Shown: positions 36,374 through 46,005 of the stretch, one piece after another
Numbering within the stretch: the stretch's first letter is position 1
Layout: each line of letters begins with the position of its first letter
Assembly: GCA_963756495.1 (NCBI GenBank)
Contig: CAVWNS010000005.1
Span: 1-64,000, forward strand
Length of the DNA: 64,000 bases
From: DATFDN01 sp963756495
Lineage (GTDB): Bacteria > Pseudomonadota > Alphaproteobacteria > Acetobacterales > Acetobacteraceae
Direction of reading: 5' to 3'
Notes under the pieces: generated by a model
What the model saw: the letters and a program-made list of their open reading frames with translations, nothing else
Database searches by the model: none
What the model was told of the DNA's origin: nothing
Position numbers and translations under genes: made by a program

Positions 36374-37487
36374 CTACCAGCCGTTCATGCGCGGCCAGAC
36401 CGCCACCACCGCGTCCGATCCCTCCACCACGTGATAGCGCTCATGCGCCGCCGCCGTCATGCAGGCGTGGTTGGGGGCGACCCGGACCTTCGCGCCGATC
36501 GGCAGATCCACCGGACGGCGCGGGTCCAGCGCGACCATCCCGTGCTCCTGGTAGGCGCGGCAGACCAGCGCATCGCCCGAGGTCGGCTTCCCATGCCAAT
36601 CCAGCACCCGCCCGAAGCCCCAGTCGCGCGGCGCCGCCTCCGTGCTGCGGTCCTTCGACAGCGCGAGCCCGCCGGCGTCGATCAGCGAGCTGCCCCGGCC
36701 GGCGCCCGATGACGCTGGCGAGCACCGTCACCGCGATGTCGTCCGGCCCGTGCGTGCCGATCTCGGCCTGGAACAGGTCGCCGAACATGTAGACCCCGGC
36801 GCGCACCTCGGTGACGCCGGCCAGCGAGCCGGCATGCATCGCGGTAGGCGAGCTGCCGATCGAGACGATCGGGGCCGGGTGCCCGGCCGCGCGCAGGCGC
36901 GCGGCCGCGCGCACCGCGCCGTCCCGCTCGGCCTCGGCGATGGCCGCGATGGCCTCGGGCGAGCGCGCGCCATAGCTGTGCCCGGCATGGGTCATCACGC
37001 CCGCGAGGCTCGTCGCCCAGCCGCTCGGCCAAGGCCAGCAGGCGGTCGTCGTCGGGGGCGAGCCCGCCGCGCGCCTCCCCGGTGTCGATCTCGATCAGGG
37101 TGCGCGGGGGCGCCGGGTGCGCGGCGATCGCGGCGGCCATGTCGAGGTCGTCGGTGATGACGGCGATATCCGCGCCCGCGCGCGTTCAGCGTCGCCACCG
37201 CGTCCAGCTTCTGCGGCGTGATCCCGACCGCGTAGAGGATGTCGCGGATGCCATGCGCGGCGAAATACCCCGCCTCCAGCAGCGTGGAGACGGTGATCCC
37301 GCCCGGCTGCCCGGCCAGCGCGAGCCAGGCGACGTCGATCGACTTGGCGGTCTTCATGTGCGGGCGCAGCGGCACGCCGTGGCGCGCCAGCACCTCGGCC
37401 ATGCGGGCGAGGTTGCGCGCGCAGGATCGCGCGGTCCAGCACGAGGCAGGGCGTGGGCAGGTCGGCGAGGGATGCGGCTCGGTTCAC
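36374..37487 (-). pseudogene. DSD1-family PLP enzyme (D-threonine aldolase/D-serine dehydratase-like), several frameshifts
   Basis: Fold type III PLP enzymes of this family cleave D-threonine or dehydrate D-serine. Joining the frames gives LADLPTPCLVLDRAILRA, the PLP-lysine motif RPHMKTAKSIDVAWLAL, GDIAVITDD-type stretch, MTHAGHSYGARSPEAI, SIGSSPTAMHAG and the C-terminal metal site VRVAPNHACMTAAAHERYHV. Shifts lie near 37415, 37185, 37010 and 36710. Three resolve by removing one base (for example G3 to G2 near 37180), so sequence error is likely. The GTG at 37487 overlaps the stop of the upstream PLP gene (GTGA). About 371 residues when corrected, the usual length. Confidence 0.75.
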
Positions 37488-38623
37488 AGCGTCACCCCCA
37501 GCAGCTCGGCGATGCGCGGGGTGGCCTTGAGGCCGCTGCCGGTCAGCACGAGCACCGTGGTCTGCTCCGGCCGTGATGGTGCCGGTCGCCAGCAGCTTGG
37601 CGAAGGCCGCCGCCACCTGCGCCGCGGTCGGCTCGACATAGACGCCGATGCCGCGCGAGGTCGAGCGTCGCGCCGGCGATCTCGGCTTCGCTCAGCATGA
37701 CGGCGCCGCCGCGCGTGGGTTGCAGCGCGCCGAGCACCTCGTGCAGCCGGATCGGCTGGGCGATGGCGGTGCCCTCGGCGATCGTCGGGCGATCTCGGGC
37801 GCGACCGGCTCGCCGGCAAGGAACGACGGCGGCGATCGGGCGCGCAGTTCGCCGGCTGGGCGGCGAACAGGCGGGGCAGCGGCGTCGATCTCGCCCGCGC
37901 GCAGCAGCTCGGAGAAGCCGATCTCGCAGCCCGAGCACGTTCGATCCGGCGCCGCACGGCACGATGACGTTGTCGGGCGCCTGGAAGCCAAGGTCCTCCC
38001 ACAGCTCGTAGGCCAGCGTCTTGGTGCCCTGCAGGAAGAACGGATGCCAGTTGTGGCTGGCGTAGAAGATCTCGGCGGCGCGGCGGATCGCTGCTTCGGC
38101 CGTGTCCTGGCGGGTGCCGGGCACCAGCTCCACCGCGGCGCCATGCGCGCGCATCTGCACCGTCTTGGCCGGGCTCGTCGAGGCCGGCGCCAGGATGGTC
38201 GCCGCCATGCCCGCCGGCGGCGGCATAGGCGGCGACCGCCGCGCCGCCGTTGCCGGAGCTGTCCTCCAGCACCGACGCCACGCCCTGGGCGCGCAGCAGC
38301 GACAGCATCACGCTGGCGCCGCGATCCTTGAAGCTGCCGGTGGGCGTTCATCCACTCGCATTTCAGCAGCGCCGGCGCGTCGTGCAGGGTGCGCGCGCAG
38401 CAGCGGCGTGCAGCCCTCGCCCAAGCGTGATCGGGTCATCGCGAGCGCCAGCGGCAGCGCCGCGCGGTAGCGCCACAGGCTGCGCGTCGCGGCATCGATC
38501 TCGGCGCCGCGTCAGGCCGGGCAGCGGCGTCAGCAGCAGCGGCGCGTGATCCGGCCCGCACCAGCGCGGCGGCTCCAGCGGGAAGGTCTGCCCGGTGCGC
38601 GGGTCGAGATAGGCGGGGGTCAT
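37484..38623 (-). pseudogene. Threonine-synthase-like PLP lyase, many frameshifts
   Basis: A fold type II PLP enzyme. The start MTPAYLDPRTGQTFPLEPP at 38623 and the pieces GSFKDRG-region (about 38345), VASVLEDSSGNGGAAVAAYA, SPAKTVQMRAHGAAVELVPG, AEIFYASHNWHPFFLQGTK, VIVPCGAGSNVLG and TTVLVLTGSGLKATPRIAEL lie in alternating frames. This is the threonine synthase layout, though related ammonia-lyases and cystathionine-type enzymes share it. At least six shifts occur between 37.56 and 38.52 kb; the one near 37570 is one surplus base. Coupled to the D-threonine-aldolase-like gene, which hints at a shared hydroxy-amino-acid pathway. Confidence 0.65.
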
Positions 38624-38774
38624 CGCATCGCCGTCTGCCTGGGGGTGGGAGTGTGCTGGCCCGCGCCGCGTGCCGCAACCGCCCGATCCGTTGGCCGTCC
38701 GGTAACGTTTCCATGCGGTATTGAGGGCCCCCCGTGTATGAGGGGGCGCGGTCGCAGGCTTCGGGAGTGTCTGG

Positions 38775-39808
38775 ATGAGTGTGGCGGTCAAGGTGCTCGG
38801 CCCTGCCAGCGCGTCGGCTTGGGATGGCTTCGTGCGCTCGCGGCCCGACGGCACGTTCTTCCACCTCGCCGCCTGGCAATCGGTCATCGAGACGGCGTTC
38901 GGCGCCCGACGTACTACGCCTTCACGGAGCGCGACGGCGCGATCACCGGGGTCCTGCCGCTCGCCCATGTGCGGACGCTGCTGTTCGGCAGCACGCTGAT
39001 CTCGGTGCCATTCTGCGTCTATGGCGGCCCGCTCGCGGCGGATGCGGAGAGCGCGGGGGCCCTGCGGGATCATGCTGCCGCCCTGATGCGGCGGACAGGC
39101 GTCTCGGCGGTGGAATTCCGCCTCCGCGAAGCAGTGGACTGCGGAGAGTGGGTGCCCCGTCCCGCCCTGTATGAGACATTCCGGAAGCCGATTGAGGCCG
39201 ATCCGGAGAGGAACATGAAGGCGATCCCGCGCAAGCAGCGGGCGATGGTGCGCAAGGGCATCCAGAACGGCCTCGTCTCGCGATCCGATCACGACGCGCG
39301 GGCGCTGCACCACGTCTACGCCGAGAGCGTCCGTAACCTCGGCACCCCGGTGTTCTCGCGCCGCTATTTCGAAATACTCGTGGAGACCTTCCGCGACTGC
39401 TGCGACATCGTGACAGTCTACGACGGCGAGGCGCCGATCGCCGCCGTGCTGAACTTCTACCATGGCGAGGAAGTGCTGCCCTATTACGGAGGCGGCACGG
39501 AGATGGCGCGCAAGCGGGCCGGCAACGACTTTATGTATTGGGAGGTGATGTGCCGGGCGGCCGAACGGGGCTGCCGGCTGTATGATTTCGGGCGCAGCAA
39601 GATCGGCACCGGGGCCCACGCCTTCAAGCGGAACTGGGGGTTCGAGCCGGCGCCGCTGCACTACCGCTTCAGCCTCAAGCCCGGCGCCGGCATCCCCGAC
39701 CAGAGCCCGCTTAACCCGAAATACCGGCACTTCGTGTCCGCCTGGAAGCGGCTTCCCTTGCCGGTGGCCAACGCGGTCGGCCCGTTCATCGTGCGTGGCC
39801 TGGGCTGA
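38775..39808 (+). CDS. FemAB family protein, XrtA/PEP-CTERM-associated type (one frameshift)
   Basis: A tandem-GNAT FemAB-like protein of about 344 residues. The N-terminus WDGFVRSRPDGTFFHLAAWQ and the body (TERDGAITGVLPLAHVRT, GSTLISVPFCVYGGPLA, NFYHGEEVLPYYGGGTEMA, YDFGRSKIGTGAHAFKRNWG) match the subgroup usually found beside exosortase (PEP-CTERM) exopolysaccharide loci. The frame shifts near 38905, where restoring C4 for C3 joins FGAPTYYAFTERDG. Enzymatic activity is unproven in this subgroup. No exosortase or EPS gene is present in the window. Confidence 0.78.
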
Positions 39809-39834
39809 TCCGGCTGGACTCGGCCTCTGGCGCG

Positions 39835-40960
39835 TCAGTCCGGCATCTCCAGCAGGCTCGCCAGCAAGGTGGCGCGCGGGGCCAGGTGCGCGCCAGAGGA
39901 TGTGCTCGCTCGTTACATGCGCGCCGGCGCCGGGGCAGCCGAGCCCGTCCAGGGTGGGGACGCCGAGCGCGGCGGTGAAGTTGCCGTCCGAGCCGCCGCC
40001 CCGGCTCTGCTTGGGCAGCTCGAACCCGGCCTCGCGCGCCAAAATCCGGGCGCGCGCATGGAGCGCCGCGATCGCCGGGGTCTCGGCGAAGGGCGGTCGG
40101 TTCATGGCGCCCTCGACGGTGACGGTGCAGCCGGGGGTCCGGGCGGCCAGGGCCGCCAACCGGTTCTCCATCTCCACGCCGTCGGCGGCGGTGCTCACCC
40201 GCAGGTCGATCTCGCAGCCGGCCTCGGGGGGGATCACGTTGGGGCGGGTGCCGCCCCAGATCGGCGCGGCGTTGAGCGTGATCCCGCGCTCGATGTCGAC
40301 CATGGCGTGGACCGCCTGGATCTGCTGCGCCAGCTCCACCACCGCCGAGGCGCCCTCCTCGAAAGCGCCGCCCGCGTGCGCGCCGCGTCCGGCGATGCGC
40401 AGGACGAAGCGCCCGACCCCCTTGCGCGCGGTGACGCAGGCGCCGCCGGGGCCGGCCGGCTCCATGATCAGCACGCGGGCCGCCTGGGCCGCCTCGCGCT
40501 CGATCCACGCCCGGCTGCTCGGGCTGCCGACCTCCTCGTCGGGGGTCAGCAGCAGCACCACCGGGCGCGGCGTGCGCACCCCCTGGCGCAGGATCGCGCG
40601 CAGCACGTGCAGGGCGAGGAAGCTGCCCGCCTTCATGTCGTAGATGCCTGGTCCGAACGCCTTCTCGCCCTCGACGCGGGCGGGCATCGCGTCCAGCGAG
40701 CCGTGCGACCACACCGTGTCGAGATGCCCGGCGACCAGCACCGGCGTGCCCGCTCCCGGCGTGCGCGCGATCAGGTTGTCGGCGAAGCCGTCGCGGCCGG
40801 GGATGCGGGTCAGCGCGGCGCCGGCGCCGGCCAGCTCGGCCGCCGCCACGTCCATCAGCCGGTTCACCGCCGCCGCGTCGGTGGTCGGCGTCTCGAGCCG
40901 TACCCACCCGAGCAACTCGTCCAGCAGCGCCTCGGAGCGTCCCACATCGGTCTGCGGCAT
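39835..40960 (-). CDS. M20-family metallopeptidase (carboxypeptidase G2/ArgE-like), one frameshift
   Basis: Zinc exopeptidase that removes C-terminal residues or N-acyl groups. Metal and catalytic motifs: AGHLDTVWS, GPGIYDMKAGSFLAL, LTPDEEVGSPSSRAWIE and the C-terminal GGGSDGNFTAALGVPTLDGLG. The dimerisation insert is in the middle (GAHAGGAFEEGASAV). Start at 40960 (MPQTDVGRSEALLDEL) has a GAGGGA ribosome site. One extra G near 39888 shifts the last codons; without it the protein ends HLAPRATLLASLLEMPD at TGA 39837-39835, 374 aa. The glutamate-carboxypeptidase type is my best guess. It converges with the FemAB gene. Confidence 0.82.
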
Positions 40961-41096
40961 CTTGTCCCTCGCGGCTTGGCGCCCCCAGCGTGTGCGCCGA
41001 AACCGCCCCGTTGTCCATGCGACCGATGCGGACCCGCAAGCAACCGCCCGGCCCGCCCTCGTGTTGGCGTCCCGCGACGGCGAACCGAGGGGCGGC

Positions 41097-41915
41097 ATGG
41101 CAGGCAAGATGCAGGATCAGGTCGCGATCGTGACCGGGGCGGATTCCGGCATCGGCCAGGCGATCGCGACCGCCTTCGCGCGAGCGAGGGCGCGGACCTG
41201 ATGATCGTGGCTTCCACACCGACGAGCAGGGCGCGCGACACGCTGTCGCAGGTCCATCGGGCGGCACGGACGCCGGGGCGTGGCCCGCCAGGCGGACGTG
41301 CGCGACCAGCGCGCCGTGGCGGAGCTGTTCGACGAGCGGGACGGGTTCGCCGTCGCCGTCGATCCTGGTGAACGCGCCGGGGTGGGCGCAGGGCGGCGAC
41401 GCCGGTGGCGGAGACTGCCGGGCGATGCCTGGGACCGGGTGATCCGCACCGACCTCTACGGCCCGTTCTATTGCTGCCGGCACTTCGTGCAGGCGCCGCA
41501 AGAGCCGAGGGCGGCGGCGCGGCAAGATCATCAACATCACCTCGGTGCACGAAGTCGATCCCCAGCCCGAACGCGGCCGCCTACGGCGCCGCTAAGGGCG
41601 GGCTGCTGACCTTCACCCGCAGCCTGGCGCTGGAGGTCGCGCGCGACCGCATCAACGTCAACGCCATCGCGCCCGGCATGATCAAGACGCCGATGACCGC
41701 CGGTCGGGTCAAGGATCCGGCCGAAGCTGCGCGAGGCCGAGAGCCACATCCCGCTGGGCCGCGCCGGCGAGCCGTGGGAGGTGGCTGAGCTGGCCGTCTA
41801 TCTCGCCAGCCCCGCGGCCGACTACGTCACCGGCCAGAGCTTCACGATCGACGGCGGCCTGGAGATGGACTGGGGCCAGGGGCATAGGCCAAAGGGCATA
41901 GGCCAAGGGGCATAG
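41097..41915 (+). pseudogene. Short-chain dehydrogenase/reductase, several frameshifts
   Basis: Classical SDR pieces in changing frames: QDQVAIVTGADSGIGQAIA (NAD(P)-binding GxxxGxG), the WDRVIRTDLYGPFYCCRHFV helix, INITSVHE, the active-site YGAAKGGLLTFTRSLALEVA (Tyr and Lys of YxxxK), INVNAIAPGMIKTPM and YVTGQSFTIDGGLEMDWGQ. ATG at 41097 follows GAGGGG. At least four shifts lie between 41.18 and 41.74 kb. The final codons run into a 14-bp tandem repeat, adding about ten unusual residues before TAG at 41913. Glucose-1-dehydrogenase-like by motif; substrate unknown. Divergent from the M20 gene. Confidence 0.72.
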
Positions 41916-41952
41916 GCCAAGGGGCATAGGCGAGGCGAGGGGCATAGGCGAG
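41880..41952 (+). repeat. Tandem repeat, 14-bp unit GGGCATAGGCCAAG, five copies
   Basis: Copies begin at 41880, 41894, 41908, 41922 and 41940. The first three are 14 bp and nearly identical; the last two are 18 and 13 bp with CGAG variants. The array covers the 3' end of the SDR gene and the leader of the HPF-CSD gene. Each unit contains TAG in one frame, and the SDR frame ends on one of these. Slippage could change the SDR C-terminus. Confidence 0.8.
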
Positions 41953-42015
41953 GGGCGCGTGGGCGAGGGAGCCCAGGCCAGAAGTCCGGATCAACGAGCA
42001 TAGGAGAGGATAAGG

Positions 42016-42627
42016 ATGGATAGCCCGCTGGAGCTCACGTTCCACAACATGAGTTCCTCGGAGTCGCTGGAGGCGATGATCCGCGAGCGCGTGGAGAAGC
42101 TGGACCGGCGCTATGGACGCCTGATCGGCTGCCGCGTTTCGGTGGAGGCGCTGCACCGCCAGCACCAGAGCGGAAACATCTACGAGTGCCACATCGTCAT
42201 GTCGGTGCCGGGACGGGACCTGGCGGTAAGCCAGGGACCGCACCGCGCAAAGCAGAAGTACGCGCATCCGGACGTGCGCGATCTCGATCCGCGAGGCGTT
42301 CGATGCCGCGGAGCGGCAGTTGCTGGAGCACAAGCGGCAAATCCGCACGGATACCACGCGCCCGCGGATCGGCGCTGACCGGGCAGGTGACGCTGATCGA
42401 GCCGGGGGCCGATCACGGCTTCATCCTGACCAACACCGGCTCGCAGCTCTATTTCCACCGCGACAGCGTCACCAACGCGCGGTTCGAGGACCTGCGCGAT
42501 CGGCCAATTGGTGCATTACGTGGAGGAGCCGGGCGACGCCGGGCCGGTGGCGACCAAGATCCGCGTGCTCGAAGCGCAAGACCGATTGAGCCGGGGGACC
42601 GGAACGAGCCGGGCGGCGCCGCGTTAG
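42016..42627 (+). pseudogene. HPF/RaiA-family protein fused to a cold-shock domain, frameshifted
   Basis: N-terminal S30AE-type fold (LELTFHNMSSSESLEAMIRE, RYGRLIGCRVSVEAL, YECHIVMSVPGRDLAV, then REAFDAAERQLLEHKRQ) followed by a CspA-like domain (GQVTLIEPGADHGFILTN, SQLYFHRDSVTNARF, then VHYVEEPGDAGPVATKI). This two-domain form is common in alphaproteobacteria and probably binds ribosomes or RNA under stress. A strong ribosome site, AGGAGAGG, precedes ATG 42016. Shifts near 42275, 42375 and 42505; corrected length about 200 aa with TAG at 42625. Distinct from the long HPF at 5133, which has a dimerisation domain instead of a CSD. Confidence 0.78.
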
Positions 42628-42636
42628 CGCGGCGAC

Positions 42637-42918
42637 ATGCAGAGACATCTCCTCGCGAACTCGGCGGCGGCGTTCCTCGTCCTCGCCGCCCTTGCGGCGG
42701 CCGGTCCGGCCATCGCCTCGACCCCCACGCTCGATACCGGCGCCCTGACGCCGCAGACCTCCAGCAGCCGCACGGCGCAGGAGGTCGCGAACACCGGCGC
42801 CGGTGCCCGCGAGGGCCACGCGGCACAGGCGGCGAGCAGCGCGCAGGCCGCCAAGTCGGCACCGCGCTCGGCGGGTTCGGCCGGCCTGATCGCCGGTGAA
42901 CGGAAGCCGGGCGGGTGA
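42637..42918 (+). CDS. Small secreted hypothetical protein
   Basis: A 93-residue protein with a clear signal peptide (SAAAFLVLAALAAAGPAIAS, cleavage likely after AIA) and a short Ala/Ser/Thr/Gln-rich mature part that is probably unstructured. I recognise no family. It starts 10 bp after the HPF-CSD gene and its TGA overlaps a GTG in a GTGA, so it may be co-translated with the following permease. Coding status rests on the signal peptide and the tight spacing; the patch around it contains sequence errors. Confidence 0.5.
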   Translation: MQRHLLANSAAAFLVLAALAAAGPAIASTPTLDTGALTPQTSSSRTAQEVANTGAGAREGHAAQAASSAQAAKSAPRSAGSAGLIAGERKPGG

Positions 42919-44037
42919 GCGTGGCGCCGGCCTTCCGAAAAGCCCCCATCCGGCGCGCGCGAGCCGCCGTCGGCGGCGCCCGACGATCGAGGCGCGCGAC
43001 CCGGTCCGCACGATCGCGCACATCTTGCGCGCGGTCTGTCATCATCGATCGGCGCCGCCGCGCTGCATCTGGGCGCTGAGGACGCCTATCCTGATGATCT
43101 TCCTCGCGCATCCTGATGGCGACATTGCTGCGCGGGCTTGGCAACCAACTGCACCGCGCAGCCGCGGCTGCAACGTCACGGCGCGCGGTGTTGCTGATCT
43201 TGCTTGGCCCTGGTTCTCCTGATATGCGGGCTGGGCTGCTGGATCGGTCCCCGACTCGCCCGGGAGGGTCAGCAGCTCTGGACCCAGGTGTCCGGCCAGT
43301 TCGGCAGCCTGCGGCCCTGTGCAACAGATTCGGCTGGACGGTTCATCGGGCGGTGACGGCAAAGGCGGTTTCGTGAGACGGGCGCCAGCGTGATGCCGCA
43401 CACCGTCGAGATGGTGGCGAGCTCGACCCTCTCGCTTCTGAGCGCGCATGTCGGTGATCCTGGCCACCGCCATCTATTTCGCGATCGAGCCGGACTGTCT
43501 ATGTCGACGGCGTGGTGCATCTGGTGCCGACGCTGGTACCAGCCGCGCGGCGCGCGGCGTCGTGCTGGAGATGGGCGGCACCATGCAGGGATGGCTGCTG
43601 GGCCAGCTCATCGACATGATCGTGGTCGGCCTGCTGGTGGGGATCGGGCCTGATGTCCTGCACGCGCCGCTGGCTCTGGTGCTCGGGGTCATGGCCGGGC
43701 TGTTCACCTTCATCCCGTATTTCGGCACCATCGCCTCGGCCATGCCGGGGCTGCTGATGGGCCTGACCGTCAGCGTGAACGAGACGCTGTGGATCCTGGG
43801 CCTGTTCCTCGTTGCGCACGGGGTCGAGGGATACTTGGTATCGCCCTTCGTGCAGCGCCGCACCGTCCATCTTCCCCCGGCGCTGACCGTGCTGGCGATG
43901 GTGGTGCTGACCGCCGTTTTCGGCTACCTGGGCGTGCTGATCGCGACGCCGATGGTCGGGAGCGTCATGATGACGTCCGGCGTGACCCGGGGCGATCTAT
44001 GTGCGAGGACGTGCTGGGCGGATCGGAACCGGGCTAG
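42915..44037 (+). pseudogene. AI-2E (PerM) family transporter, frameshifted, start uncertain
   Basis: A polytopic membrane protein of the AI-2E/PerM family, whose members export autoinducer-2 or exchange ions. Recognised in changing frames: PILMIFLA and LMATLLRGLGNQLH (43.08-43.15 kb), LALVLLICGLGCWIGPRLAR, then the well-kept C-terminal half from MGGTMQGWLLGQLIDMIVVG through LALVLGVMAGLFTFIPYFGT to LTAVFGYLGVLIATPMVGSV and a final EDVLGGSEPG stop at 44037. At least five shifts. The GTG at 42915 is only a candidate start because the first 150 bp are unreadable. Substrate unknown. Confidence 0.62.
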
Positions 44038-44121
44038 CGAAACGCGGTCACGGTCCGCCCCCCGCGCCGGGTGGGGGCCGGTCATCCCGCGGCGCACGAT
44101 GCCCCCCAGGCGAGAACCGCA

Positions 44122-45868
44122 TCAGGCGAGGTCGGCCGGGCTGAACTTCAGCACCGTCGGTCGCCCGTGGCTGCACGTGGCGGCGCGCGGGGTCGCCTCC
44201 ATCTGGCGCAGCAGCGCGTCCATCTCGGCATGGCTGCAGCCGCCGCCCGGCGCGGATCGAGCCATGGCAGGCGAGGCGGGCGATGGCCGCCTCTAGCCGC
44301 GCGGCGAGCGCGACCGCCTCGCCCCAATCGGCCAGCTCGTCGGCGAGGTCGCGCAGCAGCGGCGCCGGCTCGGGCGCGCCCAGCGCCGCCGGCAGACGCG
44401 CGCACCAGGATGGCGCCGGGGCCGAACGCCTCGATCTCCAGGCCCAGGCCGGCCAGCGCCGCCGCATGGGCCAGCAGGCGGGCCGCCTCCGCCTCGGCCA
44501 GCTCCACCACCGCCGGGCATCAGCAAGGGCTGGCTGCGGACGCCGCCCTGCCAGCAGCTGCGCGCGCAGAGCCTCGTGGGTCAGCCGCTCATGCGCGGCG
44601 TGCTGGTCCACCAGCACCAGCCCGCCATCGGCCGCGATGGCGACGACATAGGTGTCCTGCACCTGGCCCAGCGGCGCGCCCAGCGGATAGTCCGCGCGCG
44701 TCGGGTCGGATCCCGGCGCGGCTCCGGGATCGGATGCCGGGGCCGGGCGCGCGACCGGCGGCATGACGATCGCCAGCTGCGTCTCGGCCATGCCGGGCAA
44801 GGGCATGCGCCAGCCCGACGGGGCCGCGCGGAACGGCAGCGCGAGCGCCGGGCGTGCGGCCGGCATCGCCACTCCCGCGCGCGCCGGCCAGCGCGCGGCC
44901 TACGCCGCCCACCACCAGCGCGCGCACCGCGCCGGGATCGCGGAAGCGCAGCTCGGCCTTGCTCGGATGCACGTTCACGTCCACCGCCTCGGCAGGCAGG
45001 TCGAGCCAGAGCGCAACCACCGGGTGCCGCCCGGCCTCGATCACCTGGCGGTAGGCGACCCGGACCGCGCCGTGTGCAGCAGCGGGTCGACACCGGGCGG
45101 CCATTGACCGTGAACGCCTGGTGCGCGGCGGTCGCGCGGGTGAGCGCCGGGGAGCCGGCGAAGCCCGGAGAGGCGGAGGCCTCGCGGGTGGCCTCGACCG
45201 GCACCAGCACGGCGGCGGCTTCGGCCCGAGCAGGGCGGCAGCGCGCGCCGCGCGGTCCTGCGCCGGCAGATCGAACAGCGTCGCGGCCTTCGATGTCCAG
45301 CCGCATCGCCACGCCCGGCGCGGCGAGCGCCAGCCGGCGCAGCGACGGTCTCCGCGTGCTCGGCCTCGCTGCGCGGATGCGGAGGAATTTGCGCCGCGCC
45401 GGGGTGGCGAAGAACAGGTCGCGCGACCACGATCCGGTGCCCGGCGGCCCGGCGGCAGGGATGACGGCGCGCGACCCGGCCGGCCTCCACCTCGATGGCG
45501 TGGGCCTGCGGCGCGCCGGGCGGGCGGGAGGTGATGCGGAGACGCGCCGCCGCGCCGATCGAGGCCAACGCCTCGCCGCGAAAGCCGAGCGTGGCGATAC
45601 GCTCCAGATCGTCCCCGGCGAGCTTGGAGGTGGCGTGGCGCTGCACCGCGAGCGCCGAGGTCCGCCTCGCGTCATGCCGGCGCCGTCGTCGGTGACCTCG
45701 ATCCGATCGATGCCGCCCGCCGCGCGAGCGCCACGGCGATGCGGGCGCGCGCCGGCATCGAGCGCGTTCTCGACCAGCTCCTTCACGCGCGGCGGCCGGC
45801 CGCTCGATCACCTCGCCGGCGGCGATGCGGTTGACCACCGCCTCGGGGAGCAGCCGAATGCCGCTCAT
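44122..45868 (-). pseudogene. mutL: DNA mismatch repair protein MutL, many frameshifts
   Basis: MutL couples MutS mismatch recognition to strand removal. GHKL ATPase motifs: VVNRIAAGEVIERPAA near the start at 45868, ATSKLAGDDLERIATLGFRG, GEALASIGAAARLRI. The C-terminal domain has DQHAAHERLTHE, matching the DQHAxxExxxxE endonuclease motif, and ACHGSIRAG; the end is VLKFSPADLA at TGA 44122. The endonuclease motif suggests nicking activity, as in bacteria lacking MutH. At least seven shifts over 1.7 kb, yet every conserved block is kept. If the breaks were real the strain would be a mutator; sequence error is more likely. About 582 codons. Confidence 0.8.
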
Positions 45869-45883
45869 CGGCCGGTCTGCGGA

Positions 45884-45976
45884 ACCCCTCCCCCAACCCC
45901 CTCCCGCAAGGGGAGGGGGCTACGTGGGGCGCGGCTGCTCCCCCTCCCCTTGCGGGAGGGGGTCGGGGGGAGGGGT
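45884..45976. repeat. Large C/G-rich inverted repeat between pgi and mutL
   Basis: A 36-base left arm (45884-45919) is almost exactly the reverse complement of the 37-base right arm (45940-45976), with one substitution and one extra G, around a 20-base spacer. Sub-motifs ACCCCCTCCCGCAAGGGGAG occur in each arm. It fits a REP-like palindromic element or a strong bidirectional hairpin. A related half is seen at 59613-59664. Confidence 0.8.
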
Positions 45977-46005
45977 AGGAGCCTGGGAGAGGTCAGGGGC
46001 CCGCA

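Noticed and set aside
44122..45868. MutL loss making this strain a natural mutator
   Set aside because: All conserved blocks remain and the breaks sit in an error-rich patch, so sequence error is the simpler explanation.
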